Shown here piece by piece: positions 25,212 through 33,209 of a stretch of 51,207 nucleotides of DNA. Below the pieces are notes generated by a model, which saw only the letters and a program-made list of their open reading frames with translations, was not told the origin of the DNA and made no database searches. How positions within the stretch are numbered: the first letter of the stretch is position 1; each line of letters starts with the position of its first letter. The position numbers and the translations under genes were made by a program. The stretch is from an uncultured Collinsella sp. (GTDB taxonomy: Bacteria; Actinomycetota; Coriobacteriia; Coriobacteriales; Coriobacteriaceae): NCBI GenBank assembly GCA_900549345.1, contig UROC01000008.1, forward strand, positions 1 through 51,207, given 5' to 3'.

Positions 25212-26696
25212 ATGCCCCAGCAACCCAACGTTCTCCTTATCATGTGCGACCAGATGCGCGGCGACTGCCTGGGTATCGACGGCCATCCGGACGTGCAGAC
25301 GCCCTACTTGGACACGCTCGCCGCCGACGGCATGCTGTTCGAGAACGCCTACTCCGCCTGCCCGAGTTGTATCCCGGCGCGCGCCGCCCTCTTTTGCGGC
25401 AAGACGCCCGCGGGCACGGGCCGCGTGGGTTACCAGGACGGTATCGCGTGGGAGTACGACCATATGCTCGCGCAGGAGATGCGCGACGGCGGCTACCAGA
25501 CCGCCGTGGTAGGCAAGATGCACGTGCATCCGCCGCGTTTGGGCTGCGGCTTCGAGCACATGCGCCTGCATGACGGCTACATCGGCCACTACCGCAAGGC
25601 GAACCTGCCGTACTGGATGCACCAGAACGTCTCCGACGACTACATGCGCTTCCTCAAAAATGAACTGGGCGAATTCGCCGACGTGAACGGTTCGGGCGTT
25701 GAGAACAACTCCTGGATCACCCATCCCTGGGCCTACGAGGAGCGCCTGCACCCCACCAACTGGGTGGTGGACGAGTCCATCCGCTTTTTGGAGACCCGCG
25801 ATCGCACGCGCCCGTTCTTCCTCATGACGAGCTTCGTGCGGCCCCACCCGCCCTTCGACGCGCCGCAGACCTACTTCGATCTGTACCGCGACATGGAGCT
25901 GCGCGCGCCTGCCGCTGGCGATTGGGATGACGCCGATGCCACCGAGCGCGATGGCATGATCTTGGACAGCGTGCACGGCTGCCGCGACGCCGAGCTGCGC
26001 CGCGAGGCCATGGCGGGCTATTATGCCTGCATCACACATATGGACCACCAGATCGGCCGGCTCATCACGGCGCTCGAGAACGACGAGACCTACCACGACA
26101 CCGTGATCGTGTTCTGCTCCGACCACGGCGAGATGCTCTTTGACCACAGTCTCTTTCGCAAGGTGTTGCCCTACGAGGGCTCCGCGCGCATCCCCTTCAT
26201 CGTGCACGTGGGCAAAAACGTCGATGTGCCGGGCGGCGAGCGCGTTCGCGGCGTGAGCGAGAGCACGGTGGAACTCATGGACCTTATGCCCACCATCCTC
26301 GAGGCGTGCGACCTGCCCGTGCCCGAGGGCGTGGAGGGCGCCTCGCTCATGGGCGAGCTTACCGGCGCCGCGCCGCTGAACCGTGCATACCTGCACGGCG
26401 AGCACAGCGGCAGCCGCGAGCAGTCCAACCAGTGGATCGTGACCCCGCATGACAAGTACATCTGGTTCACACGGACCGGGATGGAGCAGTATTTCGACCT
26501 GGACGCCGATCCGCGTGAGGAGCACGACCTCATCGACGCTCCGGAGCGCGCCGCGCGCATCGCCGTGCTCCGTGCCTGCCTGATTGAGGAGCTCGCTGGT
26601 CGCGAAGAGGGATATGTTCGTGACGGCGAGTTGGTGGCGGGACGTGCGCCCGCCGTTATGCTTGAGCGCCCCCGGCCCTCGCGCCTCCAACGTTAA
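25212..26696 (+). CDS. Second sulfatase, formylglycine-dependent (Cys-type), cytoplasmic
   Basis: The 494 residues have metal-binding MCDQMRGDCLG near residue 15, the modification motif C-I-P-A-R in CPSCIPARAALFCGK, and CSDHGEMLFDH. No signal peptide is present. It is only distantly similar to the first sulfatase, so the two probably cleave different sulfate positions. ATG 25212 is supported by GGAG at 25202-25205; GTG 25194 is less likely. The next gene follows after 15 bases. Confidence 0.93.
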   Translation: MPQQPNVLLIMCDQMRGDCLGIDGHPDVQTPYLDTLAADGMLFENAYSACPSCIPARAALFCGKTPAGTGRVGYQDGIAWEYDHMLAQEMRDGGYQTAVVGKMHVHPPRLGCGFEHMRLHDGYIGHYRKANLPYWMHQNVSDDYMRFLKNELGEFADVNGSGVENNSWITHPWAYEERLHPTNWVVDESIRFLETRDRTRPFFLMTSFVRPHPPFDAPQTYFDLYRDMELRAPAAGDWDDADATERDGMILDSVHGCRDAELRREAMAGYYACITHMDHQIGRLITALENDETYHDTVIVFCSDHGEMLFDHSLFRKVLPYEGSARIPFIVHVGKNVDVPGGERVRGVSESTVELMDLMPTILEACDLPVPEGVEGASLMGELTGAAPLNRAYLHGEHSGSREQSNQWIVTPHDKYIWFTRTGMEQYFDLDADPREEHDLIDAPERAARIAVLRACLIEELAGREEGYVRDGELVAGRAPAVMLERPRPSRLQR

Positions 26697-26711
26697 GAGA
26701 AAGGCCTATCC

Positions 26712-27323
26712 ATGGATATGAAGACAATCGGCATTGTGGTCGTAGTGGTTGCGGTCGGGTTCACCATTTACATGGAGGTCCAAAAGCGCACAACCTTCGC
26801 CAAGCTCGAGGCGTACCTGCGCGAGGGCGACCTCAACAACTACCTCAAGGTCCTGAACCGCCCGCTCACTAGCGTGCTGTACCCCAAGTACAACGTGCTT
26901 TTCATGCGCTTGAACGCAGCTCTTGCCATGGATGACGTCGAGGCATCCGAGCGCATCATCCGCGAGATGGGTTCGCTCAAGATGAGCGAGGAGCAGACAC
27001 TCGCGCTGGCGGCAAAGGCGTTCTCCTTCTACGTGGAGATCGGGGATGAGCCCCACGCACGCGAGGTGCTCTCCTACCTCGAGGAGCACGGTGATCGCGA
27101 GGCTGCGCGTGCCGACCGTCGCACCTATGACGTCTTCCTCAAGGGCTCGTATGCCTATATCGACGAGATGGAGCGCGCGTTGTCGGAGGCGGCTGGCATG
27201 GAAGAGGCCCTGCTCTGCCAGATGCTCTCGGTTCAGTACGAGAACAAGGGTGACGAGGGGCGCGCCGCGTCCTATTGCGAGCGCGCTGAGCGGACGCTCG
27301 CAGCAGCCATGCCTGACAAGTAG
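26712..27323 (+). CDS. Membrane-anchored helical-repeat protein of unknown function
   Basis: I do not recognise the family. The 203 residues begin with a short Met/Lys stretch and one membrane helix (IGIVVVVVAVGFTIYMEV, about residues 6-23), then a soluble, almost entirely helical region that reads like degenerate tetratricopeptide repeats. An exposed cytoplasmic or external scaffold is possible; orientation is not clear because Lys flanks both sides. It lies 15 bases after the second sulfatase and 21 bases before the broken permease, so it probably belongs to the same operon. Confidence 0.75.
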   Translation: MDMKTIGIVVVVVAVGFTIYMEVQKRTTFAKLEAYLREGDLNNYLKVLNRPLTSVLYPKYNVLFMRLNAALAMDDVEASERIIREMGSLKMSEEQTLALAAKAFSFYVEIGDEPHAREVLSYLEEHGDREAARADRRTYDVFLKGSYAYIDEMERALSEAAGMEEALLCQMLSVQYENKGDEGRAASYCERAERTLAAAMPDK

Positions 27324-27344
27324 GGAAGAGTCTAGGCGCTTCAT

Positions 27345-27594
27345 ATGCTAGCAATCGTATTCGCCATTGCGTTTTTCGCCTCTACCATCAGTGCCATCTG
27401 CGGTGTCGGCGGGGCATCATCATTAAGCCCGTGATGGACGCCGTGGGTGTCGCCGACGTGGCGACCATCAACTTCCTGTCCGGATGCACCGCGAGGACAA
27501 CATCGGGCACTTCGCCATGAGCGTTTCCACCGCGCTGCTGCTCGACGTCGTCTACGCGTGCATCTTCAACCAGGATTACTTCGCTAACTACTAG
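27345..27594 (+). pseudogene. Remnant of a TSUP permease joined to an unrelated 3' end
   Basis: MLAIVFAIAFFASTISAICGVGG is the N terminus of a TauE/TSUP exporter. A one-base loss in the G run near 27413 shifts the frame; the next frame reads IIKPVMDAVGVADVATINFLSG, as in the intact paralogue at 27825. After about 27485 the homology ends, and a third frame reads REDNIGHFAMSVSTALLLDVVYA and stops at 27594. That tail resembles the end of SIS-domain (RpiR-type) regulators; this identification is tentative. It is a deletion fusion and non-functional. Confidence 0.7.
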
Positions 27595-27824
27595 CGGCGT
27601 GTCGAGACGGTGCGCGGGCCATTGATGGACTCGGCAGGCAGATTGGCGGGGACGCCTAGCCCTTGGCGCAACGGTGCTCCGCATGAGCGGCGTAAATAGG
27701 GACATATCGCGCAGCAGCGTTCGAGATATGTAAAAGTCCACAACCATACGCTGCGGTTTTGAATGATACGAACGCTTGCAATTCGTTGCATAGGGTGTTG
27801 CTCGATCGATAGGAGCTTGTTCGG

Positions 27825-28622
27825 ATGGGTCCTCAATACATCTTGGTCTTCGCGGTATGCTTCCTGGCGTCGCTTCTGGGGCCGCTCTGTGGCATCGGCG
27901 GCGGCGTGATCATCAAGCCCGTGGTCGACGCGATGAACGTCATGAGCGTGAGCACGGTGAGCTTCCTCTCGAGCATGTCGGTGCTCATCATGTCGCTCTC
28001 CACGCTCGCGCAGAACGCGGCGAGCGGGCAGTCTGATATCGACGCGCGGGCGATGTCGCCCATCGCCGTCAGCTCCGCGGTGGGCGGCGTGATCGGCAAG
28101 ATGTTGTTCAACCGGCTGGGGTCCGTGTTCCCCGACGCCGAGCTCGTCGGCGCGGTCCAGGCCGCCGTGCTCATCGTGCTCGCCGTCCTCGTGCTGGCCT
28201 ACACGCTCAACAAGGCGCGCATCAAGGGCCTCAAGCTCGAGAATGCGTGGGCGCAGGCGCTCATAGGGTTCTGCGCCGGGGCGTGCTGGTCCTTCCTCGG
28301 CATCGGCGGCGGCCCCTTCAACCTGGCCATCCTCGTCTTCTTCTTCGCCATGGAGAGCAAGCCCGCCGCGCAGGCGTCGCTGTTCATCATCGCGTTCTCG
28401 CAGACGGCGAGCCTCATCTACACGCTGGCCACGGGCAGCGTGCCCGCGTTCCTCCCCGTGGTCCTGCTGGGCATGGCGGCGATGGCGGTGCTTGGGTCGG
28501 TCGTGGGGCGCCGCCTGCTGCGCCGGATGGACTCGGCGGCGGTCGATAAGCTCTACGTGTTCGCCCTCGTGCTCATCATCGTGATCTGCACGTACAATTT
28601 CATCCGGTTCTCGGTGCTCTAG
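27825..28622 (+). CDS. TSUP (TauE/SafE) family sulfite/sulfonate-type exporter
   Basis: TSUP proteins move small sulfur-containing or organic anions across the membrane. The 265 residues have about eight hydrophobic segments and the duplicated motif GIGGGVIIKP near the N terminus and LGIGGGPFN in the second half. ATG 27825 follows AGGAG. Because it ends the sulfatase locus, release of sulfate or sulfite formed inside the cell is the simplest role; this is inference. It sits next to a broken relative at 27345. Confidence 0.88.
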   Translation: MGPQYILVFAVCFLASLLGPLCGIGGGVIIKPVVDAMNVMSVSTVSFLSSMSVLIMSLSTLAQNAASGQSDIDARAMSPIAVSSAVGGVIGKMLFNRLGSVFPDAELVGAVQAAVLIVLAVLVLAYTLNKARIKGLKLENAWAQALIGFCAGACWSFLGIGGGPFNLAILVFFFAMESKPAAQASLFIIAFSQTASLIYTLATGSVPAFLPVVLLGMAAMAVLGSVVGRRLLRRMDSAAVDKLYVFALVLIIVICTYNFIRFSVL

Positions 28623-28711
28623 TTCTTCGCCCCGAAACGGGATGCCGCGATAATGGAGCTGGAGCGCGGGCCTTCCTCTTCTGCCTTGAGGAGGTCGCCG
28701 TGTCCCGCTCG

Positions 28712-28860
28712 TCTCATGAGCGCCGATGGTGTTGAAGTCCTCTTGGCAATAAGTCGCGGCAGCGTCAGCCGCCAATTCAAAAAAGCCACAGGCGGAAGGC
28801 AAACCGCTTCAAAGCAAATTCACCCTCCAACAAATAGTGGATCCCCAACAAAGTCTTTAG
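28712..28860 (+). pseudogene. Degenerate 3' end of a histidine phosphatase gene
   Basis: The reading SADGVEVLLAISRGSVSRQF parallels GADGIETLLAVSHGSASRQF of the gene at 16685, with the catalytic His changed to Arg. After an internal deletion and frame shift the sequence reads QSKFTLQQIVDPQQSL and a stop, matching the gene end. The body is clearly diverged but the last bases are near identical (see the direct repeat). Confidence 0.8.
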
Positions 28861-28907
28861 CCTGAGCGAGCAGAGTTAAGCAGGCGTCAACGTGTCGTCT
28901 CCCAAGC
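28846..28907. repeat. Right direct repeat of the accessory island
   Basis: Matches 17291-17352 at 60 of 62 bases in direct orientation, and includes the phosphatase stop codon. The pair bounds 11.6 kb of DNA. Confidence 0.85.
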
Positions 28908-29221
28908 CCGGCAGAGCAGCAACCTTAATATATTTCGCCGCCGCTCTGCCGGCCCCAGGCGACTCCGCGCACTTTACCTGCGTAAACAATGTGAGTGAAA
29001 TATGAATCTCGATGGATACGCCCGCAGCCGTGTATACTAAACAGCTGTGTGAAACCAGGGGAGTATTCTGGCTGGACAAAATGCCTGCTTAATAGGGTTG
29101 TCAGGTAGTCCGGACGCAATACAAGGCTGGGGAGCATGTCGTGTAAGTAGTGGTCCTCTAGGGGCGTACGCTCGGTGGCGTACGCATTGTCCCAAGACCA
29201 CGCGAGAGTTGGGATCATATC
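28908..29221 (+). promoter_or_regulatory. rplC promoter and structured leader
   Basis: Three signals are visible. CCGGCAGAGC (28908-28917) forms a perfect 10-bp stem with 28943-28952. The block ATGGATACGCCCG followed by TATACT (29033-29038) looks like a promoter and is repeated before rplB. In the about 180-base leader, GCGTACGC occurs at 29164 and 29178 with a 6-base loop, forming a stable hairpin. A leader bound by a ribosomal protein is plausible in this position; it is not demonstrated. Confidence 0.5.
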
Positions 29222-29842
29222 TTGATCAGCATGATTCTCGGCCGCAAGATTGGCATGACCCAGGTTTGGGACGAGGACGACAACGTCGTTCCCGTCACGG
29301 TCATCCAGGCTGGCCCCTGCGCTGTCTCGCAGGTTAAAACTCAGGCAACCGACGGCTATGACGCCGTCCAGATCGGTTTCGGCGACATCAAGGCCAAGAA
29401 CGTGAACAAGCCCATGGCTGGTCACTTCGCCAAGGCTGGCGTCGAGCCTGTCCGTTTCCTTCGTGAGGTCCGCGTCGAGAACGGCGAGGAGCACAAGGTC
29501 GGCGAGGTCGTCACCGTCGCTGATTTCGCTGATGTCGAGAAGGTCGACGTCATCGGTACCTCCAAGGGTAAGGGCTTCCAGGGTCGCATCAAGCGCTGGG
29601 GTCAGCGCCGCGGTCCTATGACGCATGGTTCTCACTTCCAGCGTCACCCCGGTTCTATCGGTCAGTGCGCCTATCCTGCGCGCGTCCTCAAGGGCGTCAA
29701 GATGGCCGGTCACATGGGTAACGAGCGCGTTACCGTCAAGAACCTTTCCGTTGTCCGCATCGATGCCGAGCAGAACCTCATCTTGGTCAAGGGTGCTGTC
29801 CCGGGTGCCAAGAATGGTCTCGTCGCCATCCGTATGGCCTAA
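29222..29842 (+). CDS. rplC: 50S ribosomal protein L3
   Basis: L3 binds 23S rRNA early and reaches to the peptidyl-transferase centre. The protein is about 206 residues, beginning near MILGRKIGMTQVW and containing KGKGFQGRIKRWGQRRGPMTHGS. TTG 29222 is placed by GGGA at 29211-29214; ATG 29231, three codons later, is also possible. It heads this half of the S10 operon because rpsJ is located at 3536. Confidence 0.97.
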   Translation: MISMILGRKIGMTQVWDEDDNVVPVTVIQAGPCAVSQVKTQATDGYDAVQIGFGDIKAKNVNKPMAGHFAKAGVEPVRFLREVRVENGEEHKVGEVVTVADFADVEKVDVIGTSKGKGFQGRIKRWGQRRGPMTHGSHFQRHPGSIGQCAYPARVLKGVKMAGHMGNERVTVKNLSVVRIDAEQNLILVKGAVPGAKNGLVAIRMA

Positions 29843-29888
29843 GGGCCCAGCCCATTTAGCCCAGCGTCATACCAAGGAGAACACTTAA

Positions 29889-30515
29889 ATGGCAAAGTTT
29901 GAAGTAAAGAACAGCGAGGGCAAGAAGGTCGCCGAGGCCGAGCTCGCCGCTGAGGTGTACGGCATCGAGCCGAACATCCACGTTATGCACCACATCGTCA
30001 AGTGCCAGATGGCCTCTTGGCGTCAGGGCACCCAGTCTGCTAAGGGCCGCTCTGAGGTTTCCGGTGGCGGCAAGAAGCCTTGGCGTCAGAAGGGCACCGG
30101 CCGTGCCCGCCAGGGTTCCATCCGTGCTGCCCAGTGGCGTCACGGTGGCGTTGTCTTCGCCCCCAAACCCCGTTCCTACGCTAAGCGTATGAACAACAAG
30201 GAGGTCAAGCTGGCTATGCGCTCCGCGCTGTCTGCCAAGCTGGCCGATGGCGAGCTCGTGCTCGTCGACGACTACGGCTTCGAGAAGCCTTCCACCAAGG
30301 CCGCTGTCGCCATGCTCAAGGCTCTCGGCCTTGAGGGCAAGCGTCTGACCATCATCGTTCGCGACGAGGACGTCAACGCCTACCTGTCGTTCCGCAACAT
30401 TCCCAAGACGTTCATCATCACCGCTGACGAGGCCAACCCCTACGATCTCGTCAACAACAACGCTGTGCTGATGCCCGCCGACATCGCCGCTCACTTCGGG
30501 GAGGTGCTTGCATAA
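29889..30515 (+). CDS. rplD: 50S ribosomal protein L4
   Basis: L4 lines the peptide exit tunnel and represses the S10 operon in enterobacteria. The 208 residues include GGGKKPWRQKGTGRARQGS and QWRHGGVVFAPKPRSY, the tunnel loop. ATG 29889 follows AAGGAG. The rplW start abuts its stop, giving coupled translation. Confidence 0.98.
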   Translation: MAKFEVKNSEGKKVAEAELAAEVYGIEPNIHVMHHIVKCQMASWRQGTQSAKGRSEVSGGGKKPWRQKGTGRARQGSIRAAQWRHGGVVFAPKPRSYAKRMNNKEVKLAMRSALSAKLADGELVLVDDYGFEKPSTKAAVAMLKALGLEGKRLTIIVRDEDVNAYLSFRNIPKTFIITADEANPYDLVNNNAVLMPADIAAHFGEVLA

Positions 30516-30803
30516 ATGACCGCCCACGAGATCATCATCCGTCCGATCGTGTCCGAGCGTTCCTTCTCCGGCATGGAGCTGAACAAGTACACGTTCGAGG
30601 TCGCCAAGGATGCTAACAAGTATCAGATCAAGGACGCTGTCGAGGAGATCTTCGGCGTCAAGGTCGTTCGCGTGAACACCCTGACGGTCAAGCCCAAGAC
30701 CAAGCGCGTGCGCTATGTCGCCGGCAAGACCCGTTCTTGGAAGAAGGCCATCGTCACGCTGGCCGAGGGAGACACCATCGAGGTCTTTGGCAACCAGGCC
30801 TAA
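30516..30803 (+). CDS. rplW: 50S ribosomal protein L23
   Basis: L23 is at the tunnel exit and docks trigger factor and SRP. The 95 residues have IIIRPIVSERS, YTFEVAKDANKYQIKDAVEEIFGV and VNTLTVKPK. Its ATG directly follows the rplD stop. A 179-base gap with a strong hairpin follows, unusual between rplW and rplB. Confidence 0.97.
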   Translation: MTAHEIIIRPIVSERSFSGMELNKYTFEVAKDANKYQIKDAVEEIFGVKVVRVNTLTVKPKTKRVRYVAGKTRSWKKAIVTLAEGDTIEVFGNQA

Positions 30804-30820
30804 GACTCGCTGCTGTTGAG

Positions 30821-30982
30821 TGAGCTCATGCCTCCCAAATAGGGGAGGCGGGAGCTCAAGGTTTTGGGCGTATAAAATGGACACGCCCGGAACCGTGTAT
30901 ACGTCCGGTGTCATCGCACCCGAGGCAGAACCTCGAATCCCTGTCTGCGATGGCTAACGGATTCCTATTGAAAGGGATTGTA
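30821..30982 (+). promoter_or_regulatory. Attenuator-like hairpin and second promoter before rplB
   Basis: TGAGCTC...CCTCCC (30821-30836) pairs with GGGAGG...GAGCTCA ending at 30858, then AGGTTTTGGG, which looks like a partial terminator. Downstream, ATGGACACGCCCG and TATACG (30898-30903) repeat the block found before rplC (22 of 26 positions). Further stems (CGAGG with CCTCG, 30919-30936) lie before the rplB ribosome site GAAAGGGA. Confidence 0.55.
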
Positions 30983-31813
30983 ATGGCTGTAAAGCACCTT
31001 AAGCCGACCTCCGCTGGTAGGCGTTGGCAGACGATCTCCGACTTCTCCGAGATCACCTGCACCAAGCCCGAGAAGTCTCTTCTCGAGCCCCTGCCCAAGA
31101 AGGCCGGTCGTAACAACAACGGCCGCATCACCACCCGCCACCAGGGCGGCGGCGTGAAGCGTCGTTACCGCGTGATCGACTTCAAGCGCAACAAGGACGG
31201 CGTGCCCGCCAAGGTTGCCACGATCGAGTACGATCCGAACCGTTCCGCTCGCATCGCTCTGCTGCACTACGCTGACGGTGAGAAGCGCTACATCCTGGCC
31301 CCTAAGGGCCTCGAGGTCGGTCAGACCATCATGTCCGGTTCTGACGCCGACATCAAGCCGGGCAACGCCCTGCCGTTGGCCAACATCCCCGTCGGTACGC
31401 TCATCCACGCCGTCGAGTTCCAGCCGGGCAAGGGCGCTGCTATCGCCCGTTCCGCCGGTAACTCCTGCCAGCTGATGGGTAAGGAGGGCAAGTACGCTAT
31501 CGTCCGTATGCCTTCCTCCGAGATGCGCCGCATCCTCGTTACCTGCCGCGCCACCGTCGGTGAGGTCGGCAACGCCGATCACGCTAACATCGTCATCGGC
31601 AAGGCCGGCCGTAAGCGTCACATGAACGTGCGCCCGACCGTCCGCGGTACCGTCATGAACCCTGTCGACCACCCGCACGGCGGTGGCGAGGGCAAGAACC
31701 ACCCCTCTGGTCGTCCCTCCGTTACCCCCTGGGGTAAGCCGACGAAGGGCCTTCGTACGCGCAAGAAGAAGAAGGTCTCGAACCAGCACATCATTCGTCG
31801 CCGTAAGAAGTAA
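30983..31813 (+). CDS. rplB: 50S ribosomal protein L2
   Basis: L2 is one of the most conserved large-subunit proteins and is needed for subunit association. The 276 residues include NNNGRITTRHQGGGVKR and DHPHGGGEGKNHPSG, the region around the functional His. ATG 30983 follows GAAAGGGA, and an upstream in-frame extension is rejected because the family starts at MAVKHLKPTSAG. Confidence 0.98.
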   Translation: MAVKHLKPTSAGRRWQTISDFSEITCTKPEKSLLEPLPKKAGRNNNGRITTRHQGGGVKRRYRVIDFKRNKDGVPAKVATIEYDPNRSARIALLHYADGEKRYILAPKGLEVGQTIMSGSDADIKPGNALPLANIPVGTLIHAVEFQPGKGAAIARSAGNSCQLMGKEGKYAIVRMPSSEMRRILVTCRATVGEVGNADHANIVIGKAGRKRHMNVRPTVRGTVMNPVDHPHGGGEGKNHPSGRPSVTPWGKPTKGLRTRKKKKVSNQHIIRRRKK

Positions 31814-31845
31814 TTTCGGATACCGAGTTTTAGGAGAAAGCACTT

Positions 31846-32106
31846 ATGAGCAGAAGTCTCAAAAAGGGCCCGTTCGTGGAGACTCGCCTTCTCTCGCGTA
31901 TCACCGCGATGAACGAGGCTGGCAAGAAGGACGTCGTGAAGACCTGGTCCCGCGCGTCCACCATCTTCCCCGAGATGGTTGGTCACACCATCGCCGTCCA
32001 CGACGGCCGCAAGCATGTGCCCGTGTATGTTACCGAGTCCATGGTTGGTCACAAGCTCGGCGAGTTCGCGCCGACTCGTACGTTCCGTGGCCACAAGGCC
32101 AAATAG
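31846..32106 (+). CDS. rpsS: 30S ribosomal protein S19
   Basis: S19 lies in the 30S head with S13. The 86 residues begin MSRSLKKGPFVE and include IFPEMVGHTIAVHDGRKHVPVYV and LGEFAPTRTFRGH. It ends at GHKAK, a few residues shorter than the common 92. ATG 31846 follows AGGAG. Confidence 0.97.
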   Translation: MSRSLKKGPFVETRLLSRITAMNEAGKKDVVKTWSRASTIFPEMVGHTIAVHDGRKHVPVYVTESMVGHKLGEFAPTRTFRGHKAK

Positions 32107-32120
32107 GGGGTTAACCGTAA

Positions 32121-32492
32121 ATGGCAACTAAGTCTATTGAAACTGAGGCCACCGAGGTTCGCGCCGTCGCTAAGTACGTGCGTGTTTCCCCCAGCAAGGC
32201 CCGCCTGGTGGTCGATCTGATCCGCCGCAAGCCTGTCGCTCAGGCCTTCGACATCCTCCACTTCTGCGACCGCGCTGTCGCCGTGGATGTCGAGAAGGTT
32301 CTCCGTTCCGCCGTTGCGAACGCCGAGAACAACAACGGTCTGCGTGCCGACAACCTGGTTGTCGCCGCTGCCTATGTTGACGAGGGTCCGACGCTTAAGC
32401 GCATCCGTCCCCGCGCCAAGGGTTCCGCTTCTCGCATTCTGAAGCGTACTTCCCACATCACCGTCGTCGTTGCTCCTCGAAAGGAGGCGTAA
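32121..32492 (+). CDS. rplV: 50S ribosomal protein L22
   Basis: L22 forms the exit-tunnel constriction and is the site of some macrolide resistance changes. The 123 residues include AKYVRVSPSKARLVVDLIR and, in the hairpin loop, GPTLKRIRPRAKGSASRILKRTSHITVVV. ATG 32121 is 14 bases after rpsS. Confidence 0.97.
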   Translation: MATKSIETEATEVRAVAKYVRVSPSKARLVVDLIRRKPVAQAFDILHFCDRAVAVDVEKVLRSAVANAENNNGLRADNLVVAAAYVDEGPTLKRIRPRAKGSASRILKRTSHITVVVAPRKEA

Positions 32493-32498
32493 AGCTGT

Positions 32499-33209
32499 AT
32501 GGGTCAGAAAGTCTACCCCACCGGCTTCCGTCTTGGCATCACCGAGAACTGGCGCTCCCGCTGGTTCGCAGAGAAGGATTACGCTAAGACCCTCGGTAAC
32601 GATCTCGAGATCCGCAAGTACCTCGAGAAGCGTCTTTCCCGCGCAGCTGTCTCCCGCGTCGAGATCGAGCGCGCTGGCGACAAGGTGAAGGTCATCATCC
32701 TCACTGCTCGCCCCGGCGTTGTCATCGGTAAGAAGGGTGCCGAGATCGATACCCTCCGCACCGAGCTCGAGAAGGTCGCTGGTGTCTCCAAGGGCCAGCT
32801 CTCCGTCGACGTTGTCGAGATCAAGCGCCCCGAGCTCGACGCCAACCTCGTTGCTCAGTCTATCGCCGAGCAGCTCGAGGGCCGCGTTGCCTTCCGTCGC
32901 GCCATGCGCAAGGCTGTCCAGTCCGCCCGCAAGGCCGGCGCTAAGGGCATCCGTATCCAGTGCTCCGGTCGTCTCGGCGGTGCCGAGATGGGCCGTCGTG
33001 AGTGGTACCGTGAGGGTCGCGTGCCTCTGCACACCCTCCGTGCCAAGATCGACTACGGCACGGCTGTCGCCAGCACCACCATGGGCGCTTGCGGCGTGAA
33101 GGTCTGGATCTACCTGGGCGAGAAGCTCCCGGGCCAGCCTGTTCCCAACCCTGCACTCGAGGGCTCTTCCCGTCCTCGTCGTCGTAACTCCGAGAGGAGG
33201 GGTCAGTAG
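32499..33209 (+). CDS. rpsC: 30S ribosomal protein S3
   Basis: S3 forms the mRNA entry pore. The 236 residues start MGQKVYPTGFRLGITENWRSRWF, have the KH-domain region ARPGVVIGKKGAEI and the C-terminal GCSGRLGGAEMGR-type segment. ATG 32499 overlaps nothing but follows rplV by 6 bases; its last base is shared with the rplP start (TAGTG). Confidence 0.98.
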   Translation: MGQKVYPTGFRLGITENWRSRWFAEKDYAKTLGNDLEIRKYLEKRLSRAAVSRVEIERAGDKVKVIILTARPGVVIGKKGAEIDTLRTELEKVAGVSKGQLSVDVVEIKRPELDANLVAQSIAEQLEGRVAFRRAMRKAVQSARKAGAKGIRIQCSGRLGGAEMGRREWYREGRVPLHTLRAKIDYGTAVASTTMGACGVKVWIYLGEKLPGQPVPNPALEGSSRPRRRNSERRGQ

